Assembly: GCA_030062745.1 (NCBI GenBank) | Contig: CP099849.1 | Location: 18,150,144-18,214,143, forward strand | Direction of reading: 5' to 3' | From: Capitulum mitella | Taxonomy: Eukaryota > Arthropoda > Thecostraca > Pollicipedomorpha > Pollicipedidae | Length of the DNA: 64,000 bases | Program-made: the position numbers and the translations under genes | Part shown: positions 13,573-26,066 of the stretch, piece by piece | How the letters are laid out: the number at the start of each line of letters is the position of its first letter | Numbering within the stretch: position 1 is the first letter of the stretch | The notes under the pieces: generated by a model | The model's input: the letters and a program-made list of their open reading frames with translations, nothing else | Told to the model about the DNA's origin: nothing | Databases searched by the model: none

Positions 13573-14020
13573 GCACCAAGACCACAGCCAGGTTTTATAA
13601 GGGTCAAGGTCATCGAAGGTCAAGGTTAGCCAGTTTGTGACCTGATCCAGATTTGTTTTGCAACCTGTCGGTTTGTACGAAATATGCGTTCAGAGACCCT
13701 AATGAAAACACGTGTGCGCACACTGATACCCTTACATATACCAGGGGCAGCGAAGGTCAAGTTCATCAAATGTCAAGGTCAAATATCTCGTGACCTGGTC
13801 CAGATTTGCTTTGCGACGTGACGGTTTGTATGAAATATGCATTCAAAGGCCCTAATAAAAACACGTATGCGCACATGGATACGCTTATATGCACCAGGTT
13901 CAGTGCAGGTCAAGGTCATCAAACGTCAAGGGTAACTATTTGGTGACCTTGGCCAAACTTGCTTTGCAATACGTCGATTTGTATGAAACATGCATTTAAA
14001 GACCCTACTAAAAACACATT
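13573..14020 (+). repeat. Three tandem ~150-base units with AAGGTCA words
   Basis: Units begin near 13573, 13739 and 13890. Each runs ACCAGG, GAAGGTCAAGGTCATC-like sequence, GTGACCTGGTCCAGATTTG, GTTTGTATGAAATATGC and CCTAATAAAAACACGT. They differ by many substitutions, so the array is old. Confidence 0.75.
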
Positions 14021-14564
14021 TATACTCATATGTACATACATATACACATATACATACATCATGAATTTAAATGCTGGAAGTGATCAAATATAACGATGTT
14101 GGGTACCTTCACTGAAAATACGCCAAAAGATGTGTGTAGCGCCCTCATTTACATTCAAGCTATCCCGTGTTGCTCGAAATCTGATCTGCAACATGACGGC
14201 ACACGTCAGTGACCTGGCATGACCTCGACCCGGAATCCTCAGTCAAGACGTCAGATGAATGAGAGTTGTCGTATTCCACGTTTTAACACTCAAACAAACA
14301 CCCTTTTTCTGTTTCATTCGAAAAGCTGTACGGAATGGCCTGTAAGGGCAGAGAATGTATCCAAAGTTGACCTTTTTGACCCCATTTGACCTTGAAGATA
14401 TTGACCTAGGATCATGAAAGTGCACACAATGTAAATCGTTATGGCCCTACCCTGTCCACAAGGTTTGATGTATCTAGCTCGTTCCGTTCCTGAGATCGGA
14501 GGGAGAGTCTTTTTGGACCCACTTCCAGTGCGCGTTAGCGCAAAACCCCCTTCCATTGTGCGGG
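14021..14564. other. Repeat-like flank without gene
   Basis: A short ATACACATATACAT stretch at 14035 is followed by sequence with further TTGACC words (14366-14410). It may belong to the same old element as the preceding array. No frame is supported. Confidence 0.35.
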
Positions 14565-14568
14565 TTAA

Positions 14569-15251
14569 CCCTATTCCGAGGGCGATGCCGATTCCCGGCA
14601 GGGGGCGGATTCGGCCCCCCAGATCTCGAGAACACTTATCCGATTCATCGCAACAAACGGCAATCGATTTTTTATAAAAAAATTTAAATTAAAATTTTAA
14701 AAGGGGGGAAAAATCCAAATGGGTACTTTTTGACTTCTTATAACTCCGTTGTTTAGACCATTGAAAACGGCACAATCGAGAGATTAGAATAGGGCTTTTA
14801 CCATGGGTATGCAAATTAAATTTGAAAAATCATGGGCGTTCACAGGGTTTCAAAAATAGAGGATTAGTTTTCTAATAACGGAATGAACAAAAGAGGCCAA
14901 AACACTTTTTAGCTTCTGCTAGTCATGTTATGCGAAAGAAGTACAAATCGCATTACAATGTTTGTATAATGTTAGCATAGGCGGTGCCAGGGACATAAAA
15001 AGGGGAACTGTCATGGTCACACGTTCTTCAGATCAACTTGTGACCTTGACCTTAAATGACCTCCAGTGACCTTGGGTCACCTGGAATGATGTCGTGTGCA
15101 TTCAGTATTATCTGTAAACGTTTTTAATCGATTGAATTCACTCTATTCCAAAAAATTCATTTTTTGGCTTTTGCGATATAGGGCACGCGCACTACATTTT
15201 TTTTTTTTTTTTTTCTTTAATTTATTTTATATTTATATTTTATTTTAAAAA

Positions 15252-15298
<47 letters not shown>

Positions 15299-15337
15299 TT
15301 GTGGCAAAATTTTTTTTAAAAAAATTTTTTTTTTTTT

Positions 15338-15368
<31 letters not shown>

Positions 15369-15660
15369 ATAATAAAAAATATTTTTTTTTTATTTTTTCC
15401 AAATTTTTTATTTATTTTTTTTTATTTTTTTTTTTTTTTTTTAAAAAAATTTTTTTTTTGGAAATTTTTTTTTTTTTTCCCTTAAATTGCCAAAAAAGGC
15501 CTGGGGGGCCCCCCAAAAACGTTGCCTGGCTCCGCCCTGAGCAAAAAAATTGAAATTTGTCACGGCGCGTAGAAGGAATAACTAGGAAAAGTCACCAAGT
15601 TACTGCGTTAAAAAGCCTGGAATTGCACAAAAGGGGGTTTTCCCCCTGCCGGGAATAGGG
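14569..15660 (+). mobile_element. piggyBac-type MITE, copy 2 (damaged sequence)
   Basis: TTAA is present at 14565-14568 and 15661-15664, with the same CCCTATTCC start and GGGAATAGGG end as the other copies. Compared with copy 3 it lacks single or a few bases at many places in the outer parts. About 280 bases in the middle (15199-15480) are almost only T and A where the other copies have mixed sequence. This looks more like poor consensus sequence than evolutionary decay. Confidence 0.82.
15199..15480. other. T/A-only block inside MITE copy 2, probable consensus artefact
   Basis: About 280 bases consist almost only of T and A runs. The total distance between the matching outer landmarks is nearly the same as in copy 3 (about 313 versus 325 bases), so complex sequence seems to have been replaced rather than inserted into. 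Confidence 0.7.
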
Positions 15661-15664
15661 TTAA

Positions 15665-18600
15665 TGCAGAGAGCAGCGAAACTGAGAGCAGCTATGAGTT
15701 TCTTTGCCACCATCCAGTCCGGGGTGTCATGATGCATTCCATCTCCTCTTTCCGTGGTAAGCACACAACAGCGGACGACTTCTCGTCACCGCAGGTACGT
15801 TCTTCACCTGGCCCTCCCGGCGTCCGGAGCTCATCCAGTAGATCACACACATGAATGGGATAATCAGTTTGTGGTGGACCACCCCCGGTCCGCTGCCGGG
15901 GTACGCGGTCCCGCCCGCCGAGCGTCCAATACACGCCCGACCACGGCTGCACAAAAACGCCGCCGCCTGGAACGGCCAGCATTTAGCATTCGGAGGAGTA
16001 GCAGAAGCCATGAGAGAGACGTGGACATGGGTACGCCACGGGCCATGAGGGTCTGCAGGTGAAAAAACCGGCCAAAGCGGCTTTGCGTTGTTTCTCTCTA
16101 GCTGTGGTTCGGGTTTGCTGGAGAGTCGGCATCTAAATCGTTTAGCGTTCATCCCGACCTCCTCCATGTAAACATGCCCGGAAAGTTGCTCTGTTGCTTT
16201 TTTCTCTTCGATTTATCTCTGTGTGTGCTCATATATACGTATGCCGCGCAATGCACATCGACATCATTACCGAATAAGTCACATGTCTTGAAAGAGGTAT
16301 AGCAGGTGGTAGGCGGATATCTTCACCATCGTTGAGAAGATACATGATGGATGTTGATCGTGATTTAGTGTTTACGAAAGGTGATGACACTATGTCAGAA
16401 GAACCACAGTAATTACACCTACCAGTGTATATCAGTTAAATAAGAGTATGATGCCCAGTGTGCCGGACGGCAAATTCCGCACAATTCACCTCTGCGTCAA
16501 GGGAGCCATCTCTCAGAGAGCCCCGTTAGCTCACACAGGGTGTTCAATCAGCTCGCCCATCGGACTCGTCCGTCTTTTTGTGGCACGTCGAGCCGCCGCG
16601 CAGGCGAGGCGGGGGAATCGCTGACGGATACCGTGTTTTTGTGCCGGTCAAATTGTTATCCCGGCCGGCCGGTGCGCATAGCTGCGCTGTTTGGTCGCGG
16701 TCCAGACGTGGTCGTGTTTCGGGCAGAGAGGTCAGCGTCTGGGGCTGGCTTCCACGCTCGGAAGAGCAGACCTGTGCTGGGTACATAGGCCAGTGTCTAG
16801 AACGGACCTGGGCTCACGAGAGACCTGCTGCAGCCGTTTGTAGGTGTTTGAAGTCTCATATGCGATGGATCTTCAACAAGATGTGGACCTGCATAGATGT
16901 CTCGCAACGTTTGCAGAACATAAAGGAAGCAGCGCAAATTGCCAGAAATCTTACAGACTGCACGCCAGTATTGAAAAATGCAAAGCTCTGGTTATGGTAT
17001 CCGGACTTGACTAAGATAACATGACGTTGAATTGGCGTATATCATAACAATGAAAGAAATGTCATTGGCCCCATTGATATTATCCGGGCCCGAAAGTAAC
17101 AGACACCGTTCATTTTCCATCGTCTTTGAACCTTAAAGTGGATCGGTGATCTATCAATGTTAAGTATCAGCTTTCAACGGCACGTTGCCATCATGTCTAT
17201 GTTTCTTCCGCTTGCACGTGCCTCATTGATCTGTCCAGATGTCAAGCGACCCCAAGATCTTTTACCAGTCCGGGCGGCCCAGGGTCGAAGCAGCTGTGCC
17301 GAGTCAAAACAGAGGAAATGACGCGCCGTCTCCGTCATGCCGCGTCACTGCGTCGACTGCGGTACGCTTTGTACTCCACGCCCGCGTGGAATCGTGATCT
17401 CATTGCGGTGCGAGTTGTGTTTCCCTGCGCGCCGACTATGTCAGCACGTGCACAGGGCTACGTCGACCCGTTATGGCAGGGAGAAGCCTTTTAAGCTCTG
17501 ATGACTATGGGGTCTGAAAGCATTAGACTTAAATCAGATATGCACCTACTGCGAGGGACAGAAACAATCGCAGGCATACAACAGCGGCCATCAAAGGTCT
17601 GCTCGTTCTGGGACCACCGGGAAGAAACAGAAGCCAGGCAAAAACTGTCTCGTCCGCCGCCCTTTTTTACCCGAGTGCATCCCTTTAAAGCGGCCATTGT
17701 GCTGGCTCGGACCAGAAAGCCGGGCTCCGCACGGAGAGGACCGGTCGATTCCGGTCCACACTGCTCACACGTGGTGTGCGTGTTTTTCGGCCGGCCCGGG
17801 GAGCGGGCCGCCGACTCGGAATACCAAGTGTTCCGGTCCCCGGCCGTGGTCAGAGGCGAACACGTGAGGGACCAGGGAAAAAGAGGATCGATGGCAAGAA
17901 CGCTGGGCCCCAGTAAACATCAAGGTGTCCGTGACAAAGCGAGAACTCTGAGGACACTGCTTTCTAAAACTGAAAAGAATACGATTATAAGTTTTTTTTG
18001 TGAATACGTTTCGTATCTGTTTGCTTTTCTAACATCGCCACCGTCGTAGGACGAAAACACCAAGTCGCTACGTCAGTGACGAGCACGTAACTCTCGAGAC
18101 CGGGTCCACTGCCCGTATTTTTGGTCGGGCCGGCGCCGCTGGCGTCCGGCCGCCGGCGCCGCGCGGCATCGGACGGACAAGACGATCGGCGAGCGGTCGG
18201 TCGGCGTGCCGCCGCCGCCGCCGGCGTCCGTAACGAGTCCGTCCGGTCGGCCGCCGCGGCCGCCGTAAATCACAGCCAGCCATCACAGGAATGGGGGGAA
18301 TGTCGTGCCGCGTCTCCCCGCACCCCGCGACCGCGCGCCGCGGCCGCGCCCGCAGAGGCGGCACCAGACTCCGCTCGGCGGCAGGCGCCGCGGCCGCGCC
18401 CGCCGCCCGCACCGATCTGTTTCTCGGCCGCAGATGCGACGATCTGAAGTTGGCATCGAGAAACGCTGAAGCTTGTTGTGATCTTCCGGACCGGCGTTGA
18501 TTTCGTCCGGTGACGCCACTGCGTTTGCCCGCGTTTAGAACTAGAATGCCACGCTCATTAACGACCTCGTTTGCATCGACAGCGGTTTATTGCATGGACT

Positions 18601-19410
18601 TGACATGTCGCCTGTTTGTGCCGTTTTGGTGTTAATGACGCTGTGCTATGGAGTTCCAGCGCGTTGCATCGAAAAACAACCGATCCAAACTGTGTTAAAA
18701 ATCTAAATAACCTTATTGCACCTATGTCTGCCCTGCTAAACATTTTTCTTTTGCATCAGTATGTGTGGCGTCAGCTGTTTCAAGCTGGACAATCTGACGT
18801 ATCTGGCGAGGCTGGGATGTTGTGAATTATGGTCATTGTTCCAGTCGGTACCGTTTTCCAGATCCTGAGCAGATCTAGACAGGGCTACGTGGCGATCCTG
18901 GAGATAGAAGGGCCCGATTCCGTACCGTCCCACAGCATTTGCATACCGGGTGAAGGATCGTCGGCCGTTGAGTTTGTGTCGCTAGTGAGCAGAGAACAGC
19001 TGAAAATTCACATTCAACTGGCGTCATAGCAGTTTACCGTTTGAGCAGTTTATGAAAATCGGAGCGGTTCATTCGATACCCGCTGACAAAAATATCGTTT
19101 ACAATGCATTTATTTCGTACCATTCATTGACTGCGTTCACTGAACACTTAAACCGTGGGGCCTCACAGGCCGTACCCACTACCCGGTACCAAACAGTCCT
19201 ACCCGTCCTGGATGTTCCCCAGCTGTGTCGACGGACAGGTCAAGCGGCCAGCCTTTTAGACGCAGCCCGCCAAATTAGCACCATCTGCCATGAGGAATTC
19301 ATTAGTCGGATTACGCGCCGTACAGCCGGGGGCCGTAAACTGAGCCCGGCCGAGCGCTGCTAACGAGGGCCGCGGCCGGCCGGGACCGGACGGCGCGTCT
19401 CTGGCGCCGG
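15665..19410. other. No supported gene
   Basis: A CpG- and GCC-rich patch at 18110-18430 has open frames in both directions. The frame on the plus strand at 17501-18049 has no recognisable domain. Nothing here reached the standard for a gene call. Confidence 0.35.
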
Positions 19411-19704
19411 GCCGTGTGACAGTGGCAGACCAGGACAGCGTGTCTGTCTCCCCCCTCAGGCCGTGTGACAGTGGCAGACCAGGACAGCGTGTCTGTCTCC
19501 CGTCTCAGGGCGAGTGACAGTGGCAGACCAGGACAGCGTGTCTGTCTCCCGCCTCAGGGCGTGTGGCAGTGGCAGACCAGGACAGCGTGTCTGTCTCCCG
19601 CCTCAGGCCGTGTGACAGTGGCAGACCAGGACAGCGTGTCTGTCTCCCCCTTCAGGGCGTGTGACAGCAGCAGACCAGGACAATGTGTCTGCTGCTTTAG
19701 GTGT
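19411..19704 (+). repeat. 49-50-bp minisatellite, six units
   Basis: The unit is GTGTGACAGTGGCAGACCAG plus GACAGCGTGTCTGTCTCCCG plus CCTCAGGGC. Units differ by only a few bases, and the last is more diverged. Confidence 0.9.
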
Positions 19705-19955
19705 GTGATGTAGTATGCGCAGCAGAATATCCAAATAAAACGTTGTCATCATATGCTCTTCTCGTAAAATCATCCACCCATTCAGCATCTTTATGAAAGA
19801 TGCTGAAGAGCAAGACAATGTTACCAGGATAATGTGTCTACTGCTTTAGATGTGTCATGCAGTGTGCGCAGCAAGAGATCCAAATAAAAAAAAATTGTCA
19901 CCATATACTCTTCTCGTAAAATCGTTCATCTATTCAGCATCTTTATTTAACGACG
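19676..19955 (+). repeat. Tandem duplication of ~150 bases containing AATAAA
   Basis: Two neighbouring segments share AATGTGTCT, GCTGCTTTA or TACTGCTTTA, ATCCAAATAAAA, CTCTTCTCGTAAAATC and ATTCAGCATCTTTAT in the same order (about 19680-19795 and 19830-19945). The AATAAA words could be polyadenylation signals, but no upstream gene was found. Confidence 0.7.
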
Positions 19956-20027
19956 AAAATGAAATATTCTTTTCCGTATAGTCGGCGCCTTGTAACTACT
20001 GCTTCTAAATGCATGATGAACGACACC

Positions 20028-20093
<66 letters not shown>
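20028..20093. repeat. (TA)n microsatellite
   Basis: An almost pure TA run broken once by CATA. Confidence 0.95.
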
Positions 20094-22173
20094 TCGCGAG
20101 TTGCCTGATTGTCTATAGTTTCAGTCGGGCCGCCAATAGGCATTCCAAATAAACAGTGGTGTATCTGAATTGCCTCCGGGCTAAAAATACGCGACTTCGG
20201 TAGACAGTTCTTTCTGTCGAAGTCAGGTTCTTTTCGCGTTATACCGAGTCAGCCTGCGGTGAATTTCGATTCCTGGTGCGGGCGGCCCGTGCAGCTGTTT
20301 ATTGCGGAGGACGTGGGTGGTTTCGGAAGAGATTCGGTTCCTTCGATCCCCCGAGCCGTGGCCAGTCGATTATTCTCTGCCAGCCGGCCTGTTATTACCG
20401 GGCATAGAGGACCTGACGGGGTTTTCTCGTTTGTGCGACCATTTGTCACACACTCGGACAAACAATTAGCCTTTTCAAAACTGGACGACGACGTGATCGA
20501 TGGAATATTCATGAAGCGATTGGTCCATGTGGGACACGGGTTGGCCCACCCACCTCTGTTCGTATTCTGCCACCCACCTGGAAATGCGAAAGCACGTCCC
20601 AGGTCAGACTATATATAAATCCATTACAAATCGGTAAATGCTCTCCGCACAAATCACGAACTCTCTATACCAGTGGTTTACTTCGGGGCAACAATGTTCT
20701 GGAGTATTTGCATAGATGTTTTGGTAAAATGAGTTTGTTTTTAGCAAACCACCTCCTGTTTTTGTTTTTCAAAGTAAATAACTTATGTCTGATGCTAAAA
20801 TTATCATTGTTCATAACGTTACGGAGGCACGGTAGTGATGGTCTGTCTTCGACGTATTGTGGCAACGCTGTTTCATAACCACCAGTACAGAAGGATTTTC
20901 TCTGGAGTATCTGAATTATCTAACTCAGTAGCTTATTCTCAGGTCTATTACACCGAATCGCCATGGATAAATGTGATACAGAAGAGCAGCATGAACCCAT
21001 GATCACCAACACTAAGGCGATGTCATCCAACCACGCCGTGAAAGTTTGCCGTAAATACATTGTCGGCGATGGGAGCCTGTTCTTAATTGAGGTGCGGCAA
21101 CACGTGGCAGCGGGGAAAACTCAAAACGTCGCCACCTGGCGAATGCTGCTTAAACAGACTGCGCTCTTCACCCCGACGATGCTAGCGAGACTCTCAGGCA
21201 GCCGTGACGCTGGTGTGAACTGTGGTGTTCACTGCAGGCATCTGCTAAAGATGTCACGCTTTTGGCTATTGATGTGAACGCTGTAGATCATGAACTTTGC
21301 AGAAGCATTGGTGAGCGAGAGGGTGGGAGATGGGTTCGGTAACGGTGGATAAAATGGGTGACAAAATACAGTTCAGTAGTGCGTGCTCCTCCCAAGAAAT
21401 GATGAGACCGAACGATAGATACTCTTAGGAGAAAACACGCAACAGAAAACTCGGGTCCTTGCACCAATTTAAGTCGGCTTTTGAAAGATAATGAAAGTGG
21501 AATGACTCGTCTGTATTTGCAGCGCTTTTGTAAAAAAAAACGCACATGACAAAAATCATTTCACTTTAAACATTTCCAAATTCGCCTGTGCCACTTCTGA
21601 ACATTTCTAAACAACGCACCTAAACCGGTTACTGAAACAGCCTAAGTGAATGCAGAGCAATACGAGAGTTCTACCAACCAACATTGTTACCTTTGAGACG
21701 TTCGAAGCAGAAACTTGAGATGACCAGTAAATTGGTCATCATCAGCAAAGGTTTGTCTGATTTCCCATTTATGAAATAACAAGACGAAGTATTTCTGATT
21801 CGGATTAGTGACATATTCCAAAGAGGAGATATCAAAGATGCATAAATGCTTTGGAACAACTGTGTGCGAATACCAGAGACGCTTAGGGCACCAAACTGAC
21901 GACCACCTCGAGACTGGTACGGAACATGCAGCACATTGCCACCAACACAGTCCCAAGTATACACAGACAGAGCGCCTTCAAGCAAACGAGAAAAATTCTG
22001 ATGATATTAGGCTTACCCCAGCACAAAAACCACCGCAAGACTAACCCTGGCTTTGCGTTTCTTGATCTTCTGTTCCCGATTTCGCCTTCCGGTCGACAAC
22101 AAAATAAACACGTTGGAGGACTAACGAAAGGGGCATAACGTTAGCAGTTCATCGTTGAAATAAAACCTAGAAG
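20094..22173. other. No supported gene
   Basis: Mixed-composition sequence with scattered short frames. The longest, at 20259-20618 on the plus strand, shows no domain or splice-site context that I can recognise. Confidence 0.35.
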
Positions 22174-22340
22174 GCTCCTCTTACCGCTCCTCTTACCGCT
22201 CTTACCGCTCCTCTTACCGCTCCTCTTACCGCTCTTACCGCTCCTCTTACCGCTCTTACCGCTCCTCTTACCGCTCCTCTTACCGCTCTTACCGCTCCTC
22301 TCACCGCTCCTCTTACCGCTCTTACCGCTCCTCTTACCGT
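22174..22340 (-). repeat. 9/12-bp array encoding repeated CGGTAAGAG on the minus strand
   Basis: Two words, CTCCTCTTACCG (12) and CTCTTACCG (9), alternate irregularly. On the minus strand they give fourteen CGGTAAGAG or CGGTAAGAGG motifs and one GGTGAGAGG. Both word lengths are multiples of three, so frames stay open; the minus frame reads GKRS and GKS repeats. Confidence 0.9.
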
Positions 22341-23955
22341 TCGGAGCGGCGGGGAACAATGGTTTGCATATTTGATCATAATGCATGGTTGCTACCAGTA
22401 GTGCAAATTTGCCCATTAGCATTGTGTTACCGTTTTATTAACTGAATCACTTCATCTCATTGGTACTGGTTCACCGTTATCTTATGAGGACCGCCCGCCA
22501 AAGGTAAGCGTTGACAGGCAGGCAGTCTCAAGACGGTGCCAACAAGGATTCCCCTACGCATCACAGAATTTCCCAAACAGCAGCGATAGATGACGCATCG
22601 TTAAAGAAAATTAGTAATACGGCGAACTGCTGTAAATCGTTGAAAACCACATTTCTTCTGTCTGGGAAGCGCCACCATCTCGTCGACAGTTCTTGGAAGC
22701 TGTGTCAGTGGGAGCCTCGTCACCAGCCTCGTCTTACACCCACCAACTGACGTCGACAGCAGGTGGCGTCGCGGCGGAACCCTAACGCTCCGCGGGTCCT
22801 CTGAGTCGCCGACGATTGGTCCCGATGTGACGTCACACGATCGTCTGGCGCGTCCTCTGTCGGGCGAGGGGTCCGCCCCGGCGCGGCCGGAACTCGGCCA
22901 GGTGGTCCGGTCACGTGGTCCGCGTCGGCGCCGACGATGTCCAGCTGGCGGTGCGTCGTCGATAGTCGCCGGCGACGGCTGGCAGCGCGGTGCGGCGCCC
23001 TGACGGATGGCCCCTCAGAAGAGCGGGGGAGGGCTCAGCGCCGCTCCAAATGGGTCGCCGCGCCAGCTGGCGCGTGGCATGGCGACACCAAGCCTCTGCC
23101 GGTCAGTGGTACTCAGCCCGCAGAGAAGCTCAGCGTATGACTGCACAAAGTGACGCCGCGGCGAGGCGGCTCAACGCGCACCGTTGGAGCTGCCATCATC
23201 TGACGGGGAGAGAGACCAGCGCAAATTTACATCGATGCCGGCCGAGCTGAAGCGTATGCATCATCCTGCACCAGATTCCAACAAGTGGCAGCAATGTGCA
23301 TGCAGCGCGCTGATTAATCGTCTACTGTTCGAAGCAATGGCGGGATGATCATTCTCGCGAACTCTACACGTTCAGCTCGGAGGGTCCGTCAGGTGGTGAC
23401 CCATTCTACATATTGTCCGTCATGTGATATTAACCGAGAAAACGGCAGCATCACATGAGATGTTTTTTGACTGGTGGTGTAAGTGTTTGTTAAGTTAACC
23501 GTTGCTTAGCGTCGTGAACGTTAAGCGTTCAGAACCGCACCGAGAAGGCCATACAGTAACAATCAACGTCGTTATCGAACTTGCAGTCAGAGGGAAAACA
23601 GTGCGCAAATTGTGTTTGACTGGCGGCTACAATGAGCTACTGCTTTTTGCTTGTTTAACCCCTGTGTTTAAAAGCGATGTCTTAAAGATTGCTGGCAGCA
23701 TTACATGTCGAGTGGAGCATCAATCACTTTGATGGCCGGTGAATAAATTACCCTTGGTCGGGTGTATAACCCTCGCTGGCTCGACAAGACGTGCTTGCTC
23801 AGCTCGGTATGACAAGAGATGCCTTTCCTGCTGCCGTGTGTATTAGTCAATGTCCAGCGGATCGAACCAATCGATCTTCACAACCATCAAAAAACTCTTC
23901 ATTCACCATTAGGAGTCAATAGAATGGTTAAGCTAACAACATGACCATATATACA
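22341..23955. other. No supported gene
   Basis: CpG-rich between 22740 and 23250, with frames open on both strands and no identifiable domain; otherwise unremarkable. Confidence 0.35.
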
Positions 23956-24179
23956 TATACATAGGTGGGCACTGGTCCGTTACTCCGTTACTCCGTTACT
24001 AACGAAGTTACTTTTTTGAGTAACGAAGTAACGGACCCGTTACTTTTATTTTACTGTAACGGACTGAGTAACGGAAGTTACTTTTGTGGTCCGTTACTCC
24101 GTTACTTTTTGGTCCGTTACTCCGTTAACTCCGTTACTCCGTTACTTTTTAAACTCCTTACAGACACCGCAAATAAAAT

Positions 24180-24869
24180 TGCGAAAATAGGGCGTGGGGG
24201 CAAACAAACTCCCAGAATTTCGGGATTTTTGAAAGGTTACTGCGGCCGTGTTTACCAACCAATTTTCATGGGAATAACACGGTTCAGCTTGGAATGTCCA
24301 AGTCTTTTATATACCGAAAGCTGAAATTTAAAATACAAAACCATAGGCAGTTCCAGGGAGGGCAAGAAGGGTGATTTTTGAAATAAGGAATTTCCTTTGT
24401 TTTTGTTTGTTTTGGGTGATATAAACATCAAATGTACAACTAGCAAGCCAGTTTAAGTTTATATGTAGCGCAGAGGTGGATCCAGGTAAACAAAATTGGG
24501 AGGGCACCATAAGCACAATAGTGTGCTCCCCCATTTTTTCAGTACCTGGGTGTGCGTTCGCCTGAAAATGTGTGTGCATACGCATTGTTTAGGATGTGTA
24601 TGACTATATAAATGAGTCAGTGATCTTTATTTCTACTCAGAATGTCACGATAGTGAACCGCACAACTTTGCAGCTTCACGCACAGCACATTACCGCCGAA
24701 AACGGGGGCTTGGAACCACCTCTGCGGGACCGATTTTTTTAAAATGTTGACAAAACACTTGTGTATCAATTCCATGAAATGCCAGAAAATCTTGTGGCGC
24801 TGCGGCAAACAGTGTGGGAGCGACAAAAAAGACACGGGCAGCAGAATCTGCCCCCCACAGGGAATAGGG
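24180..24869 (+). mobile_element. Divergent piggyBac-type MITE, left end missing
   Basis: The right end, CAGGGAATAGGG plus TTAA (24870-24873), matches the family TIR. Interior stretches such as ACCAATTTTCATG, TGAAATTTAAAA and CCATAGGCxxTTC match the family order loosely. The left terminus is not found; the region runs into the GTTACT-rich end of the enclosing element at about 24160. It is therefore a relative rather than a copy of the four full elements. Confidence 0.55.
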
Positions 24870-24888
24870 TTAAATGAAGTGTTTTTAA

Positions 24889-25370
24889 CCCGTCTCCGGC
24901 CGGGCTCAGAATGCCCTTTGCCCGGCCGGAGGGGGAGCGCGGATTTCCGCACCTCCCAGGATCTCGGCTCCCATATATCGCACGGAAAAAGGAAAACACC
25001 GGCGGAAAGGTTTTGTCAGACCGAGACGAAAACATTCAAGAGTTTTGACCTCAGGTCAATTTTGAGGCCACCAGACGCCATGAAAGGTCAAAACACGTCC
25101 TTGGAATTAGGTAAATAGACACAATACCTTGTCCCTGAAAAGCTGAACTTAAGCGACATGTACTGAACCGTAAGACAATGGCGAGTTCATTGATATCAAT
25201 TTTGGCCTTTCACAGGGGTCAGGTCAGGTCACGTCATCGTTCCAAAATGTTCCAGTTGTGAACGGCTAACATCCTCCGTTGCATCTTACTTATGACCATG
25301 TTTTTATAGCTAATTTGTCTTTTCAAGGGTGCTGAAGAGGTACTAAAGCACCTTTTTTTAGTCTTTTATT
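24889..25370 (+). mobile_element. Second divergent piggyBac-like fragment, right end missing
   Basis: TTAA (24885-24888) is followed by CCCGTCTCCGGCCGGG, a short GC-rich palindrome and GGATCTCGG. This is the same layout as the left end of the four full MITEs (TTAACCC, GC palindrome, GAGATCTCG). Further in, AAAGCACCTTTTTTTAGTC resembles the family's AAAGCACGTTTTTAGCTTC. No right terminus is visible before the enclosing element ends. The assignment is by layout and is tentative. Confidence 0.4.
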
Positions 25371-26062
25371 TCGCAATAATAAAATCCATATCAGTCATGT
25401 TTTTTGAGTCCTTCGTCGTTTGGTATTAAAAAAAACGTCAGGGGTATCAGGAATCTTACCTCCACGCACGCGCTTGTACACAAACTAATACACACACATA
25501 ATTTCAAAACAAAACAAGAAGTTCGCGAGACCGAAACGAGCTCTGAACGGAGACCATTATGTTCAGGGCGGATACTTCGAGAGGCATTGTTGATCAAACC
25601 CAGTCGATAGATGTCCGCTGTTTGTCGCATTTTGCATGCGTCCGCTCCAGCGCCGGTTGTTCCCGCTCCGTCGGCGCCGCGGGCAATGAACAGGAATTCG
25701 TTGGTTTGAACATTGTGGCTAACACAGTGGTAGAATACCCGCCGCGGCTGTTGTCCCGGAGCCGCCGACTCTACAACGGCTGGTGAGGGCAGTGGGCAGC
25801 TAGCGGAGTGTTTTGGGTAAGCGCTTTTTGCTTCTTCCCTTTGTATATGGAATGCGTTTTACAACCACAAAGCAGCATAAAAGACTTAAAACCCGCGTTC
25901 GCTTGGCTTTCACTGCATTTCAAAAAGTAACGGAATAACGGAGTAACGGTAACTTCCGTTACTTTTTAAGGCAGAGTAACGGAGTAACGAGTAACGGACT
26001 GGCTTTTTTGAGTAACAGAGTAACGAGTAACGAAGTTACATTTTTTAGTAACGATGCCCACC

Positions 26063-26066
<4 letters not shown>

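Noticed and set aside
18068-18447. GC-rich island with overlapping frames on both strands
   Set aside because: Composition alone keeps frames open; no splice pair, motif or known protein pattern was found.
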